Shown here piece by piece: positions 16,035 to 24,828 of a stretch of DNA of 64,000 bases. Source of the DNA: VRUE01 sp963814915 (GTDB taxonomy: Bacteria; Actinomycetota; Thermoleophilia; Solirubrobacterales; 70-9); the NCBI GenBank assembly GCA_963814915.1, contig CAWFEI010000005.1:744001-808000 (forward strand). Reading direction: 5' to 3'. Every line of letters begins with the position of its first letter. The stretch's first letter is position 1. Both the position numbers and the translations under genes were made by a program. The notes beneath the pieces are model-generated. The model did no database searches and was not told the origin of the DNA. It saw nothing but the letters and a program-made list of their open reading frames with translations.

Positions 16035-16361
16035 ATGAGCGAAACCGCTGGAACCAAGATCTCCGTCTGCGCGCTTTCCGAGCTGCCGCCCGGCGCGATG
16101 CGCCTGGTCGAGCACGACGGGACGAAGATCGGCGTGTTCAACTGCGACGGGACGCTGTACGCGATCGAGGATCGCTGCTCGCACGACGACGGGCCGCTCG
16201 CCGAGGGCGAGTTCGACACCGCGACCTGCACCGTCGAGTGCCCCCGCCACGGCTCGCTCTTCGACCTGACCAGCGGCAGGCCGAAGACCCTCCCCGCCTA
16301 TGCTCCGGTGCGGACGTTCACGACGGCCGTCGTGGACGACACCATCGTTCTGGAGGTCTGA
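16035..16361 (+). CDS. Suf-associated Rieske [2Fe-2S] ferredoxin
   Basis: 108-residue single-domain Rieske protein. Cluster ligands are Cys48 and His50 (DRCSHDD) and Cys69 and His72 (VECPRHG), spaced as in NirD/biphenyl-dioxygenase-type ferredoxins. No membrane segment. It stands seven bases before sufB, after an AGAGGG ribosome site, and probably supplies electrons during Fe-S cluster assembly. That role is inferred from position only. Confidence 0.9.
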   Translation: MSETAGTKISVCALSELPPGAMRLVEHDGTKIGVFNCDGTLYAIEDRCSHDDGPLAEGEFDTATCTVECPRHGSLFDLTSGRPKTLPAYAPVRTFTTAVVDDTIVLEV

Positions 16362-16367
16362 TCGAAC

Positions 16368-17801
16368 ATGGCAACGCCCGAGGCAGTCGCAGAGAAAAAA
16401 GATCTGGCTGGGATCAACGCCGACTACAAGGAGAAGTTCGGCTTCCACGATCCCGAGACCGGCTACGCGTACAAAGCGCCCAAGGGGCTCTCGCGCGAGG
16501 TGGTCGAATCGATCTCCGACTACAAGGACGAGCCACAGTGGATGCGCGACTTCCGGCTCAAGGCGCTCGAGCATTTCGAAAGCCGGCCAACCCCTGACTG
16601 GGGCGGCAACCTCGGCCAGATCGATTTCGAAGACATTCACTACTTCGTCCGCGCCTCGGACAAGAACAGCCGCGACTGGAGCGAGGTCCCGGACGACATC
16701 AAAAACACCTTCGACCGGCTCGGCATCCCCGAGGCCGAGCGCAAATTCCTCTCCGGCGTCGGCGCCCAGTACGAGTCCGAGGTCGTCTACCACCAGGTCA
16801 ACGAGAAGCTCGAGGCCCAGGGTGTGATCTTCACCGACATGGACACCGCGCTGCGCGAGCACGAGGACCTGCTGCGCGAGTACTGGGCAACCGTGATCCC
16901 GCCCAACGACAACAAACTGGCCGCGCTCAACTCGGCCGTCTGGTCGGGCGGCTCGTTCGTCTACGTCCCCGCCGGGGTCAAGGTCGAGATGCCGCTGCAG
17001 GCCTATTTCCGGATCAACACCGAGAACATGGGCCAGTTCGAGCGGACGCTGATCATCGCCGAGGAGGGCTCCGACGTCCACTACATCGAGGGCTGCACCG
17101 CGCCGGTCTACTCGTCCGACTCGCTGCACTCCGCGGTGGTGGAGATCGTCGCCAAACCGAGCTCGCGCGTGCGCTACACGACGGTTCAGAACTGGTCGCA
17201 GAACGTCTACAACCTGGTCACCAAGCGAGCCGTCGCCGAGGAGAAGGCGACGATGGAGTGGGTCGACTGCAACCTCGGGTCGAAACTGACGATGAAGTAC
17301 CCGTCGATCTACCTGCTGGGCCGCGAAGCCCACGGCGAGATCCTCTCGATCGCTTTCGCCGGCGAGGGCCAGCACCAGGACGCCGGCGGCAAGATCATCC
17401 ACGCCGCACCGCACACCTCGTCATCGATCTTCTCCAAGTCGATCTCCAAGGACGGCGGGCGCAGCACCTACCGCGGCCTGCTCGAGATCGCCGACGGGGC
17501 GACCGAGTCGCGCTCCAAGGTCGTCTGCGACGCGCTGCTGCTCGACGAGGACTCGCGCTCGGATACCTACCCGACGATCCGCATCGGCGAGAACGACGCC
17601 GACGTCGGCCACGAGGCGACCGTCTCCAAGATCGGCGACGAGCAGGTCTTCTACCTGCAGAGCCACGGGCTCGACGAGGAGGAGGCCTCGAAGATGATCG
17701 TCAACGGCTTCATCGAGCCGGTCACCAAGGAGCTGCCGATGGAGTACGCGGTTGAGCTCAACCGCCTGATCGAGCTGCAGATGGAGGGCTCAATTGGCTG
17801 A
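16368..17801 (+). CDS. sufB: Fe-S cluster scaffold SufB
   Basis: 477-residue scaffold on which clusters form in the SufBC2D complex. FVYVPAGVKVEMPLQAYFRI, EEGSDVHYIEGCTAP and SRSDTYPTIRI are strong SufB markers, and the beta-helix core and C-terminal helical part are full length. GGAGG precedes the ATG by eleven bases. Its end overlaps the sufD TTG by eight bases. Genes sufC, sufS and sufU are upstream but separated by two minus-strand genes, so the locus is transcribed as two units. Confidence 0.95.
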   Translation: MATPEAVAEKKDLAGINADYKEKFGFHDPETGYAYKAPKGLSREVVESISDYKDEPQWMRDFRLKALEHFESRPTPDWGGNLGQIDFEDIHYFVRASDKNSRDWSEVPDDIKNTFDRLGIPEAERKFLSGVGAQYESEVVYHQVNEKLEAQGVIFTDMDTALREHEDLLREYWATVIPPNDNKLAALNSAVWSGGSFVYVPAGVKVEMPLQAYFRINTENMGQFERTLIIAEEGSDVHYIEGCTAPVYSSDSLHSAVVEIVAKPSSRVRYTTVQNWSQNVYNLVTKRAVAEEKATMEWVDCNLGSKLTMKYPSIYLLGREAHGEILSIAFAGEGQHQDAGGKIIHAAPHTSSSIFSKSISKDGGRSTYRGLLEIADGATESRSKVVCDALLLDEDSRSDTYPTIRIGENDADVGHEATVSKIGDEQVFYLQSHGLDEEEASKMIVNGFIEPVTKELPMEYAVELNRLIELQMEGSIG

Positions 17802-18903
17802 GTTGGCCACCCTCCCACCCCTTCCCGACCAGAAGACGAAGGGGTGGGAATTCACCGATCTCTCGAAGCTCGATCTGGACGCCTACGAAGCCGGTTCCGC
17901 CAACCCCTCGATCGGCACCGCCGACGGGGCGACCGTGCTGCCTCTGGCCGAGGCGCTCGACTCCCACCGGGAGCTGGTCGAAGGGCGGCTCGGCGCGCTG
18001 GCGCCGAGCGACGACCCGTTCGTCGCCCGCAACGAGGCCGGCTGGCGCGACGGCGTCCTGATCCACGTGCCGGCCGGGGTCAAGGTCGCCGAGCCGATCC
18101 GGATCGAGCTGCCGCTCGACGAGGACGGCGTCGCGGTTGCCTGGCGCACCCTCGTCGTGATCGAGGAGGGTGCCGAGGCGGAGGTCTGGGAGCACAGCCT
18201 CTCGGCCGGCGACGAGACCGACGCCCTGCTCAACTCGGTCGTCGAGCTGCACGTCGGCCAGGCGGCGACCCTGCGCTACGTCTCGACCCAGGACATCTCC
18301 GAGCGCGCCTGGATCTTCTCCAGCCAGCGTGCCGAGGTGGAGCGCGACGGGCGGCTCGACTGGACCGCGCTGGGCTTCGGCTCGGGGCGCGGCAAGGTCC
18401 GCATGGATACCCGGCTCGCGGGAGCCGGCTCGGAGGCGCGCGTGACCGGCGGCTATGCCGGCGGCCCGGGCCAGCACCTCGATTTCGACACGACCCAGGT
18501 GCACTCGGCGCCGAACACCTTCTCCGACCTCGCCTTCCGCGGCGTGCTCGCCGCAGGCTCGACCGCGGTCTGGCGCGGCATGATCCGGGTCGACCCGGGA
18601 GCGCAGCAGACCGACGCCTTCCAGGAGAGCCGCAATCTGCTGCTCTCCCCCGACGCCCACGCCGACGCGATCCCCGGCCTGGAGATCGAAGCCGACGACG
18701 TGCGCTGCACCCACGCCGCGGCGATCGCGCAGATCGACCGTGACCAGCTCTTCTACCTCACCTCGCGCGGGCTCGACCCGGCGAACGCCAAGCGGCTGAT
18801 CATCGAGGGCTTCCTCGAGTCGCTGGTCGAACGGCTCGCCGAGGGACCGGTGCGCGAGGAGATCTCGGCGGCGCTGGAGCGCCGTCTCGCCGAGATCCTC
18901 TAG
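17794..18903 (+). CDS. sufD: Fe-S cluster assembly protein SufD
   Basis: 369-residue partner of SufB. The N-terminal KTKGWEFTDLSKLDLDAY is the usual SufD helical start; LIHVPAGVKVAEPIRIELPL and FFLTSRG-like FYLTSRGLDPANAKRLIIEG close the shared SufB/D core. It starts at a TTG inside the sufB end, so translation is coupled. A strong hairpin follows the stop at 18934-18973. Confidence 0.94.
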   Translation: MAELATLPPLPDQKTKGWEFTDLSKLDLDAYEAGSANPSIGTADGATVLPLAEALDSHRELVEGRLGALAPSDDPFVARNEAGWRDGVLIHVPAGVKVAEPIRIELPLDEDGVAVAWRTLVVIEEGAEAEVWEHSLSAGDETDALLNSVVELHVGQAATLRYVSTQDISERAWIFSSQRAEVERDGRLDWTALGFGSGRGKVRMDTRLAGAGSEARVTGGYAGGPGQHLDFDTTQVHSAPNTFSDLAFRGVLAAGSTAVWRGMIRVDPGAQQTDAFQESRNLLLSPDAHADAIPGLEIEADDVRCTHAAAIAQIDRDQLFYLTSRGLDPANAKRLIIEGFLESLVERLAEGPVREEISAALERRLAEIL

Positions 18904-18933
18904 GCCCGTCCCTTCACACCGTCCCACTGAACA

Positions 18934-18973
18934 CCGAGGCCACCGGAGTGGCTGAATAATCCGGTGGCCTCGG
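18934..18973. terminator. Hairpin between convergent sufD and membrane-protein genes
   Basis: A perfect 13-bp inverted repeat, CCGAGGCCACCGG (18934-18946) and CCGGTGGCCTCGG (18961-18973), with a 14-base loop. There is no T-tract on either side, as is common in high-GC actinobacteria. The 18904-19110 gap holds no gene that I can support, and this hairpin is its only clear structure; it could serve both strands. Confidence 0.65.
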
Positions 18974-19110
18974 CACTACTTGTCCTTATGGGAGGGAGGG
19001 ATCGAAAAATGAGATTGGGAAGACCTTCTGAGGCCCAGTCAACCACCGGGGGCCACGGCGGGCATCGGTAGTTAGCCGAGCAAAGGGCGGGGCTGTCCCA
19101 CACCTTCCGC

Positions 19111-20505
19111 TCACGAGTTCGCCACCGAGAGCAGGTAGAGGCCGAAGCAGGTGAAGGCGACCATCACCGCCAGCATCCAGTACTGCGAGCGCGTCGCCTG
19201 CCTGTAATCGCCCCAGTAGGCGACCGCCCGGTCGTGAGCGAGGGTGAGGCCGACGACGTGGCCGATCACGAGTGCGCCGACCTGCACGTACCAGATCGCC
19301 GTCGCGCTGAGCAGCTGGAAGTCGATCCCCGAGGAGGCGGTGCCGAAGAGGTCGGTCGTCCCATTCCCCAGCGGGTCGGAGAGCAGATAGGTGAACTGCG
19401 CCTGCTCCTGGAAGACGAAGAGGCTGAAGTAGTGGGCGACCAGGTACGCGAACGCGATCGGGATCAAGGTGTGGGCGAAGCCCGTGCGCAGCTTGCGAAA
19501 CGGGGGCGCACCCGGCACACCCGCCATTCCCCGCACGCCGATCAGGTAGACGAGCGCGACCCCCGCGAAGCAGAGCCCGATGAAGATCGTGTCGGTCAGG
19601 CGCAACGCGCTGGTGAGGCCGATACCGGCGTCGACGAGGCTTTCGAAGGTGCTTTCCATCGCCCCCTTGAAAGCGCCCTCCTGGGCGCCGTCGAAGCTCG
19701 TCGTCGCGATCGAGGCGATCACGACCGCCACCGACCCGGGCAGCGTCGCCCATCGCGTCGCGGCCGTGAACGGGCGGCGCAGGCCGAGCCGGCCCTCCTC
19801 GACGCCGAAGCAGCCGAGACTGCCGAACATGCCGAAGTAGACCGAGAAGACCTCGCCCGTGCGACACCACTGCTCGACCCCGAAGAGCGCCATCATCGCC
19901 AGCGTGTAGACGCTGTAGACAATCGCGGCGACCGCCGCCGCGTGCGGGTCGAGGCCGACGGCGACCCCACCGCTGGCGCCGTAGACGATCTCCAGCCAGA
20001 CGACGGCGATCAGGCCGATCGCGGCCGGCCAGCGGCCGAGCTTCTCCGGATAGCGCAGGTGTGTGGGGCGCTGGCCGGCGAGCGCCGTGAAGACGCCGCC
20101 GGTGAGGCGCCCGACCGCGCGCCATGGATTGAAGGGCCGAAAAACGTCGCCGAGGAAGACGCTGAACAGTGGGAAGCCCAGCCAGACGGTGACGTAGAGA
20201 AAGGTGAGGGCGAAGTTGCGGTCGGGCGCCTCGGTGCCACGCAGGCCGGCGTAGATCGCCAGCCCGAGCAGGAAGACGCCGACCAGGCCGTAGGCGATCT
20301 GGGCGGGCAGCGAGAGCAGCGCCCGCGAAGGCCCCGCCCCGAGGGGGCGCCAGCGGCCCTGCTCGAAGCGGGGCACGCGCCAGCCGACCGAGAGCGCGAA
20401 GAAGGAGACGATCAGGACGATCGACGCCCCCCAGGCGAACAGCCAGGCCGGGACCGGCAGGTCCTGGCGCGCGACCAGCGCGTGCGCGAACGGCAGCCAG
20501 CTCAC
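19111..20505 (-). CDS. Polytopic membrane protein (fenitrothion-hydrolase-like annotation in relatives)
   Basis: 464 residues with about ten to twelve hydrophobic helices. Conserved-looking parts are DLPVPAWLFAWGASIVLIVS at the start, FPLFSVFLGDVFRPFNPWR, GASGGVAVGLDP and VAHYFSLFVFQEQAQFTYL. My recollection is that similar actinobacterial proteins are often labelled fenitrothion hydrolase, but I cannot verify that activity and see no obvious catalytic motif. It begins at a GTG that overlaps the stop of a cupredoxin-like lipoprotein gene, so the two products probably work together at the membrane, perhaps with a metal. True function unknown. Confidence 0.7.
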   Translation of the reverse strand: MSWLPFAHALVARQDLPVPAWLFAWGASIVLIVSFFALSVGWRVPRFEQGRWRPLGAGPSRALLSLPAQIAYGLVGVFLLGLAIYAGLRGTEAPDRNFALTFLYVTVWLGFPLFSVFLGDVFRPFNPWRAVGRLTGGVFTALAGQRPTHLRYPEKLGRWPAAIGLIAVVWLEIVYGASGGVAVGLDPHAAAVAAIVYSVYTLAMMALFGVEQWCRTGEVFSVYFGMFGSLGCFGVEEGRLGLRRPFTAATRWATLPGSVAVVIASIATTSFDGAQEGAFKGAMESTFESLVDAGIGLTSALRLTDTIFIGLCFAGVALVYLIGVRGMAGVPGAPPFRKLRTGFAHTLIPIAFAYLVAHYFSLFVFQEQAQFTYLLSDPLGNGTTDLFGTASSGIDFQLLSATAIWYVQVGALVIGHVVGLTLAHDRAVAYWGDYRQATRSQYWMLAVMVAFTCFGLYLLSVANS

Positions 20506-20915
20506 GGGTTGACTCGGATTTCCGCAATCTGTTCCTTGCGCCCCTCCAGCTCGACCTCGAAGATCCCTTCGATTTCAGCCGGGAAGGAGAACGAGGCGGA
20601 GCCGCCGGCGGGCACGTCCTTCATCAGGTCATAGCCGTGGACATGGATCTCATCGGCGACGTCGGAGTCGACCGTGAAGGCGATCTCATCTCCGGAGTTG
20701 TATTCGAGCTCCTGCACGCCGCCGACCGGTTCGCCGTTCTTGACGACGATCTTGGTGGCGGCCGGCATGGCGCCGCCCTTCGCCTCTTCGCCGCTCTTGG
20801 CGCCGCCACCGCCGGTCGCGGTGCTCGTGGTGTCGCCGCTGCTGCCGCAGGCCGCGAGGCCGACGACGGCGATCGACGCGAACAGCAGGGAAAGAATCCT
20901 CTTTGAATGGGACAT
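20502..20915 (-). CDS. Cupredoxin-like lipoprotein
   Basis: 137-residue lipoprotein: signal peptide with lipobox LAAC, a Gly/Ser/Thr linker, then one beta-rich domain (about residues 50-137). The region EIHVHGYDLMKDV followed by FSFPAEIEGIFEVEL resembles EfeO/cupredoxin_1-type domains; the HVHGYD histidines are possible copper ligands. I use the ATG at 20915 because GAGGAG lies just upstream and the lipoprotein signal starts there. The stop overlaps the next gene's GTG start, implying co-expression with the polytopic protein. Confidence 0.78.
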   Translation of the reverse strand: MSHSKRILSLLFASIAVVGLAACGSSGDTTSTATGGGGAKSGEEAKGGAMPAATKIVVKNGEPVGGVQELEYNSGDEIAFTVDSDVADEIHVHGYDLMKDVPAGGSASFSFPAEIEGIFEVELEGRKEQIAEIRVNP

Positions 20916-21050
20916 GAAGCCATCTCCTCTCGATACGAGTTTCGTGTGGACCGGTGCGTGGTGGAGACGGCCAGGCGGCGGCCGGCCGGATCGATCGACC
21001 ATGGCGAGAAGCTAACGCAAGATCTCAAGGCCGGATAAGTTGCGCGCCCC

Positions 21051-21861
21051 ATGCGACCCGAGCGGGACAACATCGCGGCGCCCGACCTGCCCGAGGGGAT
21101 CGAGTGGGTCGGCGAGGCGCCGAAGCTCGATGCCGGTGGCGACGGCCGGCGGGCCGGTGCTCGTCCACTTCTTCGACTTCGCCCAGCTCAACAGCGTGCG
21201 CACGCTGCCCTACGTGAGCGAGTGGGCACGGCGCTACGCGGACGCCGGGCTGACGACGATCGGCGTGCAGGCGCCGCGCTTTCCGTTCGGGGCCGAGCGT
21301 GACTTCGTGGCGACCGGGCTGACGGGCCTCGGGGTCGAGTTCCCGGTCGCGATCGACGCCGAGCGCCGCCTCTGGCATGCCTACGGCTGCGAGGGCTGGC
21401 CCAGCCTCTTCCTCTGGAAGCTCGGCGGTGCGCTCGCCTGGTTCCACTTCGGCGAGGGCGAATACCGCGCCACCGAGGAAGCGATCCAGGCCGAGCTGCG
21501 CGAGCAGGACGCCCTCCAGCCGCTGCCGCAGCCGATGGCCCCGCTGCGCCCCAGCGACGCCCCGGGCGCCAAGGTCATGCCCCCGACCCCCGAGCTCTTC
21601 CCGGGTGGGTCATGGGAGCGGCCCTGGGAGGGCGAGGAGCTGGAGGTCTCCTATGAAGCGGGCGGCGCCTACGCGACGGTCGAGGGCAAGGGCCAGCTGC
21701 ACATCACCCTCGACGGCACCGAGCTTCAGCCGATCGCCGTCGAATCTCCGGCCCTGCAGACGCTCGCGGAGCACCCCCGCCACGAGCGCCACGAGCTGAC
21801 GCTCCGCCCCAGCTCCGGCCTCCGAATCTGGTCGGTCAGCTTCGCCGCGGGCGCACCCTAA
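21051..21861 (+). CDS. Thioredoxin-fold protein lacking CxxC, with an apparent frameshift
   Basis: About 270 residues if one extra base near 21130-21150 is removed. The sensible N-terminus (ATG 21051, reading PDLPEGIEWVGEAPKL) and the sensible body (PVLVHFFDFAQLNSVRTLPY onward) lie in different frames. The body resembles DipZ/NHL-type thioredoxin domains, with WPSLFLW in the cis-Pro region, but the CxxC position is replaced (AQLNS), so it is probably not a redox enzyme. A C-terminal beta-rich part follows from about residue 190. An in-frame alternative start at 21040 gives a nonsense-looking N-terminus. Confidence 0.7.
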
Positions 21862-22826
21862 GCGCCTGCTGCAACCGCCTCGCGAATCTCCTTCGGCAGC
21901 ATGAAGCGCACATCCTCGTGGACGGTGCGCAGCTCCGAGACGTCCTCGGCGCCGCGCTCGCGGAAGAGGGCGACGAGGTTCTCGACCAGCTCCTCCGGGG
22001 CGCTGGCTCCGGAGGTGATGCCGACAGTCTCCACGCCCTCCAGCCACTCCTCGCGCACCTGGTGGTGGAAGTCGATCAGGTGCGAGGCGGCGCCGTGTTC
22101 GCGCGCCACCTCGACCAGGCGGTTGGAGTTCGAGGAGTTGGTCGAGCCGATCACGAGCACCAGCTCGCACTCGCGGGCGAGCTGCTTGACGGCGATCTGA
22201 CGGTTCGTCGTCGCGTAACAGATGTCGTCGGACTTGGAGCTGACGATCGCCGGGAACTTGGCTCGCAGAGCGGCGATGATCTCCCCCGTCTCGTCGACCG
22301 AGAGCGTGGTCTGGGTGATGAAGGCGACGCGCTCGGGGTCGGCGACCTCGAGATCCTCGACCTCCGCGGCGGTCTGCACCAGCACGATGCTGTCGGGGGC
22401 CTCGCCGGTCGTCCCTTCGACCTCCTCGTGGCCCTCGTGGCCGATCATCACGATCGTGTAGCCGTCGGCGGCGAAGCGGCGCGCCTCGACGTGGACCTTG
22501 GTGACCAGCGGGCAGGTGGCGTCGATCGTGCGCAGCTTGCGCTCCGCCGCGTTGTCGTGCACCGCCGGGGCGACCCCGTGCGCGGAGAAGACGACCATCT
22601 CACCCTCCGGCACCTCGGTCTCCTGCTCGACGAAGATCGCGCCGCGCTTGGAGAGCTCCTCGACCACGTGCTTGTTGTGGACGATCTCCTTGCGCACGTA
22701 GACGGGGGCGCCGTGGAGCTCGAGCGCGCGCTCGACGGTCTGCACGGCGCGGTCGACCCCGGCGCAGTAGCCGCGGGGGGCGGCCAGCAGGACACGTTTG
22801 GGCGCTGCGGTTTCGATTGCAGGCAT
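21858..22826 (-). CDS. ispH: 4-hydroxy-3-methylbut-2-enyl diphosphate reductase IspH
   Basis: Last enzyme of the MEP isoprenoid pathway, reducing HMBPP to IPP and DMAPP with a [4Fe-4S] cluster. 322 residues. The three cluster cysteines are Cys21 (RGYCAGV), Cys105 (DATCPLV) and Cys203 (DDICYAT); substrate-binding His and TTLS (FITQTTLSVDET) and GSTNSSNSNRL are present. Ends four bases into the convergent thioredoxin-fold gene. It is a client of the Suf machinery encoded nearby. Confidence 0.96.
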   Translation of the reverse strand: MPAIETAAPKRVLLAAPRGYCAGVDRAVQTVERALELHGAPVYVRKEIVHNKHVVEELSKRGAIFVEQETEVPEGEMVVFSAHGVAPAVHDNAAERKLRTIDATCPLVTKVHVEARRFAADGYTIVMIGHEGHEEVEGTTGEAPDSIVLVQTAAEVEDLEVADPERVAFITQTTLSVDETGEIIAALRAKFPAIVSSKSDDICYATTNRQIAVKQLARECELVLVIGSTNSSNSNRLVEVAREHGAASHLIDFHHQVREEWLEGVETVGITSGASAPEELVENLVALFRERGAEDVSELRTVHEDVRFMLPKEIREAVAAGA

Positions 22827-22862
22827 ACCCCGCAGGGTAACGGGGAGCTAGCCTTGCAAGGG

Positions 22863-24275
22863 ATGAGTGCCAACGGAGACAAGCTGGAGCGGCTCAGCTC
22901 CACCGATGCCTCGTTTCTGACGAACGAGAGCTACTCGAGCCACATGCACATCGGCGGCATCCTGATCTTCGAGGGGCCGCCGCCGCGCTACGTCGATCTG
23001 GTCGAGCACGTGCGCGGCAAGCTGGACCAGGTCCCGCGCTTCCGCCAGCGGCTCGTCGTGCCACCGCTGGAGGCCGGGCGGCCACTGTGGGCCGACGACA
23101 TCAACTTCAACCTCAGCTACCACATCCGCCACACTGCGCTGCCCGATCCAGGCGGCGAGGCGCAGCTGAAGCGGCTCGCGGCTCGCGTCTTCTCGCAGCA
23201 GCTCGACCGCTCCAAGCCACTCTGGGAGATGTGGCTCGTGCAGGGCCTGGAGCGCGACCGCTTCGCCCTGCTGACCAAGACCCACCACGCCGCGGTCGAC
23301 GGGATCGCGGGCGTCGACATCGGCACTGTGCTCTTCGACCTCGAGCCGATCCCCGAGCCCGCTCCGGTCGACGACGGCTGGCAGCCGCGGGCCCAACCGA
23401 GCACGACCGACCTGCTCGCCCGCGGCGCGACCGAGCTGGCGGCAGCCCCCGTGAAGCTGGCCGAGCGGGCCGCGCGGGCCGTGCGCCATCCCGAGTCGGC
23501 CAGCAGGCGCGTGGTCGAGGCGTTGGGGGGCGTCGGCGAGATCGCCGGGGCCTTCGCCGACCCGGCGCCGGACGTCCCGCTCAACCGGGAAATCGGGCCG
23601 CACCGGCGCTTCACCTGGACGCGCTCGGAGCTGGCGGCCTTCAAACAGATCAAGGACTCGCTGGGTGGCACGGTCAACGACGTCGTCCTCGCCGTCGTCA
23701 CCGGAGCGCTGCGCAAGTGGCTGCACTCGCGCAGCATCCGCACCGAGGGCCTGGAACTGCGCGCCCTGGTGCCGGTCTCGATCCGCAGCGCCGACGAGCG
23801 CGGCCAGGCGGGCAACAAACTGGCGGCGATGCGCGGGCCGCTGCCCGTCTACGTCGAGGACCCGGTGCGACGGCTGCGCGTCGTCAGCGAGCAGATGGAG
23901 GGCCTGAAGCGCTCCAAGCAGGCGCTCGGCGCGGAAGTGATCTCGCGCTTCAACGACTTCGCCCCACCGACCCTGCTCGCGCAGGCGGCGAGGATCAACT
24001 TCTCCACCCGGCTGTTCAACCTGATCGTCACCAACGTGCCGGGACCGCAGATGCCCCTCTACGTGCTCGGGCGCGAGCTGGAAGAGGTCTTCCCGGTCGC
24101 CTTCCTGCCGGAGGAACACGCGCTGGCGGTGGCGATCATGAGCTACAACGGCCGCGTCTGCTTCGGGCTGCTCGCCGATTACGACTCGATGGAAGACGTC
24201 GAGACCGTCGCGGCCGGGATCGACGAATCGCTGGAGGAGCTGAAAGAGGCCGCGGCCGCCGCTGCCGCAGTCTGA
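22863..24275 (+). CDS. Wax ester synthase/diacylglycerol acyltransferase (WS/DGAT)
   Basis: 470-residue acyl-CoA-dependent acyltransferase that makes wax esters or triacylglycerol. Catalytic HHxxxDG is HHAAVDG (residues 141-147). The N-terminus DKLERLSSTDASFL, the PLWADDINFNLSYHI block and late NLIVTNVPGPQMPLY are typical. I start at the ATG at 22863, where similarity begins; the open frame upstream is antisense to ispH. It links to the acyl-CoA metabolism genes later in the window, suggesting lipid storage. Confidence 0.92.
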   Translation: MSANGDKLERLSSTDASFLTNESYSSHMHIGGILIFEGPPPRYVDLVEHVRGKLDQVPRFRQRLVVPPLEAGRPLWADDINFNLSYHIRHTALPDPGGEAQLKRLAARVFSQQLDRSKPLWEMWLVQGLERDRFALLTKTHHAAVDGIAGVDIGTVLFDLEPIPEPAPVDDGWQPRAQPSTTDLLARGATELAAAPVKLAERAARAVRHPESASRRVVEALGGVGEIAGAFADPAPDVPLNREIGPHRRFTWTRSELAAFKQIKDSLGGTVNDVVLAVVTGALRKWLHSRSIRTEGLELRALVPVSIRSADERGQAGNKLAAMRGPLPVYVEDPVRRLRVVSEQMEGLKRSKQALGAEVISRFNDFAPPTLLAQAARINFSTRLFNLIVTNVPGPQMPLYVLGRELEEVFPVAFLPEEHALAVAIMSYNGRVCFGLLADYDSMEDVETVAAGIDESLEELKEAAAAAAAV

Positions 24276-24327
24276 GGCCCACCCCCGGGTCGCCGAGGTC
24301 AGTCCTGCCGATGGCTAGGCTGAGAGC

Positions 24328-24813
24328 GTGTTCATGCTCATAGCCCTCTTCATCGCCGTCCCGATCCTCGAGCTCTACGTGATCATCAAGGTGGGTGGCT
24401 TGATCGGCGTGCTGCCGACCGTCGTGCTGCTCTTCGGCATGTCGGTGCTCGGCGCAACCCTGCTGCGCCACCAGGGGCGCGGCGCCTGGCAGCGCTTCAA
24501 CCAGGCCCTCGCCGAGGGCCGCTTCCCCGGCCGCGAGGTCGCTGACGGGCTGATGATCACGGTCGGCGGCGTCCTCCTGCTGACCCCCGGCTTCATCACC
24601 GACGCGGTCGGCCTGCTGCTGCTCCTGCCCCCCACCCGAGCAATCGCCCGCCGCCTCCTGCAGGCCTACGCCGGCAGGCGCCTGATGGTCGTCGGCATGG
24701 GCGGCGTCCGCGGCGGCCCGAGGCCCTACGAGCCCGGCGCCGCAAAGCGACCCTACGACTACGACGGCACGGCCGAGGAGATCACCGACGACGACCCGCA
24801 GCTGCCGGGCTGA
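24328..24813 (+). CDS. fxsA: FxsA-family membrane protein
   Basis: 161-residue protein with three to four membrane helices, then a cytoplasmic, acidic C-terminal tail. The FxsA signature PILELYVIIKVGGLIGVLPT is near the start, and GGVLLLTPGFITDAVGLLLL follows. FxsA is known in E. coli for easing phage F exclusion; the cellular role is unclear. Starts at GTG; follows the WS/DGAT gene by 52 bases. Its stop is part of a convergent hairpin. Confidence 0.9.
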   Translation: MFMLIALFIAVPILELYVIIKVGGLIGVLPTVVLLFGMSVLGATLLRHQGRGAWQRFNQALAEGRFPGREVADGLMITVGGVLLLTPGFITDAVGLLLLLPPTRAIARRLLQAYAGRRLMVVGMGGVRGGPRPYEPGAAKRPYDYDGTAEEITDDDPQLPG

Positions 24814-24828
24814 AGGCCCTCAGCCGGC
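24804..24828. terminator. Hairpin at the convergent ends of fxsA and the antiporter gene
   Basis: GCCGGGCTGA (24804-24813) pairs with TCAGCCGGC (24820-24828) with one bulged base and a six-base loop. The arms include both stop codons. There is no T-tract, so function as a terminator is only suggested by position. Confidence 0.4.
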
